Below, in pieces: positions 63,261 through 64,000 of a DNA stretch of 64,000 bases (positions are counted from its first letter, which is position 1; every line of letters begins with the position of its first letter). Source of the stretch: Spirochaetota bacterium (GTDB lineage Bacteria > Spirochaetota > UBA4802 > JAFGJZ01); the NCBI GenBank assembly GCA_016934935.1, contig JAFGRW010000096.1, forward strand, positions 1-64,000, in the 5' to 3' direction. Under the pieces are notes generated by a model, which saw nothing but the letters and a program-made list of their open reading frames with translations, did not search any database and was not told where the DNA came from. The position numbers and the translations under genes were made by a program.

Positions 63261-64000
63261 CTAATTGTCAAGTGCGTCTTCTATGCGTGAACGTGTTATG
63301 CTTAATACCTCTTCAACAGTTCGTCCCGAGGGGTACACAGGTTCAAGATATTTGACTTTGACTGTTCTGAAAGGGCGGATAAAATAAGCCGATTTAGGTA
63401 ATACCCTGTAAGCCCCGTCAATGGCAATAGGAAGCACAGGCACGTTTGCCTCTTTTGAAAGAACAGCAAATGTCTTTTTGAACTCAAGTAGCGAACCGTC
63501 TTTGCTTCTTGTGCCTTCAGGAAAAAGAACCAGGTTTTTTCCGCTTTTAACAACATTTTGCATATTGTCAAGCGAGGCGTTAAGGTCCCGGTTAACATCA
63601 AGAAGAATGATGTTTGCTCGTGAAGCAAGAAAACGGCGAAGGGCGCTTTTGAAATGTTTAACTTTTGCAAAAATATAGCTCTTGCGTAACTCCGATTTGT
63701 GCATCGAGTGGGCGACAAACAGCCAGTCAAAAGCGCTCTGGTGATTGGCACAAATTATATATGCTCCGGCCGGAATATTTTCGCGTCCGCTAATTTTTAT
63801 ACGCGAAAGAAACCTGAGCGGCAGACAGAGAAGATTCCGCAGTGTAATATGAGGAAAGCGGCTTTTGGGTAATTCAAGAGGATTTTCATCTCCGGTTTCA
63901 CTGACACCGCTGTTTTTGTTTATGCCAATATAATCCGCTATGGCTTGTATAGTCGGGTATTTGGATAATATATCCTCATCCGCGTCCATATTAAAACGGG
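63261..64000 (-). CDS. ACP-like/PlsC acyltransferase fusion, partial at window edge
   Basis: The frame is open to the edge of the window (no stop in the last 11 nt), and the first visible residues RFNMDADEDILSKYPTIQAIADYI look like the end of an acyl-carrier-like domain, so the ATG at 63989 is probably internal. A PlsC domain follows: ANHQSAFDWLFV (variant of NHxSxxD), ANIILLDVNRD, LFPEGTRSKDGSLLEFK and VPVLPIAIDGAYRVLP. It transfers acyl chains to lysophospholipid or glycerol-phosphate. An AMP-ligase-ACP-PlsC protein is likely. Confidence 0.8.
   Translation of the reverse strand, partial: RFNMDADEDILSKYPTIQAIADYIGINKNSGVSETGDENPLELPKSRFPHITLRNLLCLPLRFLSRIKISGRENIPAGAYIICANHQSAFDWLFVAHSMHKSELRKSYIFAKVKHFKSALRRFLASRANIILLDVNRDLNASLDNMQNVVKSGKNLVLFPEGTRSKDGSLLEFKKTFAVLSKEANVPVLPIAIDGAYRVLPKSAYFIRPFRTVKVKYLEPVYPSGRTVEEVLSITRSRIEDALDN

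Overview
The window looks like an AT-rich chromosomal segment from a free-living, probably anaerobic, plant-polysaccharide-degrading bacterium. It encodes an unusual number of lipoproteins, a 7TMR-DISM/GGDEF protein, a Cache-type chemoreceptor, a K+-dependent membrane pyrophosphatase, LacI-regulated beta-glucanases and a GH10 xylanase. A Spirochaetota-like host is my best guess. That is inference from gene content only; there is no rRNA or other phylogenetic marker here, and I see no tRNA genes or CRISPR arrays.

Layout. 1-82: the 3' end (domains V and VI) of a group II intron. 188-2760: hisE-hisG, a one-TM protein, a PtsN-like EIIA protein and a DUF2721 protein, probably one transcript. 3841-10431: a 1152-residue carbohydrate-enzyme-like protein, then DUF2167, a membrane zinc-finger protein and a lipoprotein. 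10378-13724 (minus): an AEC transporter and hppA. 14105-19855: small housekeeping and regulatory genes plus the first of three AAA+ ATPases. 18839-22109 (minus): LacI, cytoplasmic GH5 and lipoprotein GH12, a beta-glucan/hemicellulose module. 22200-25560: mobile-element debris (IS91-like, RAYT/REP), an FGE-like lipoprotein, the second AAA+ ATPase and a minigene remnant. 27979-28348: a MITE-like element. 28614-30365: GH10-CBM9 xylanase. 31496-33025: a decayed lipoprotein/DUF1593 gene split by a dead IS3 element. 33557-40885: chemoreceptor, macrodomain, SPFH-NfeD-DUF4349 operon, diguanylate cyclase. 41179-45000: lipoproteins, a nested hairpin element and an AlkX-like glycosylase. 45140-46306: the third AAA+ ATPase. 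46303-50292: methyltransferase and a TetR operon around twin operators. 50371-61855: cyclase, SNF2-SWIM pair, AraC, serine hydrolase and C45 acyltransferase, a dead VapBC locus, nitroreductase and SrkA. 62028-64000 (minus): a BaiN-like flavoprotein and an ACP-PlsC fusion cut by the window edge.

The most striking unexplained pattern concerns the three AAA+ ATPases (AAA_14 domain, winged helix, PD-(D/E)XK-like DUF4143). Each has long, near-perfect palindromes just upstream, with different sequences at each locus but a shared T(T/G)GACA outer edge. At two loci the palindrome runs to within 0-1 nt of the ATG. There its left edge forms a -35-like box, a -10-like hexamer lies exactly 17 nt further on, and the ATG starts 7 nt after the end of that hexamer. 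This implies leaderless transcripts started from inside an operator-like palindrome. A fourth such palindrome (56 nt) sits before the broken vapB.
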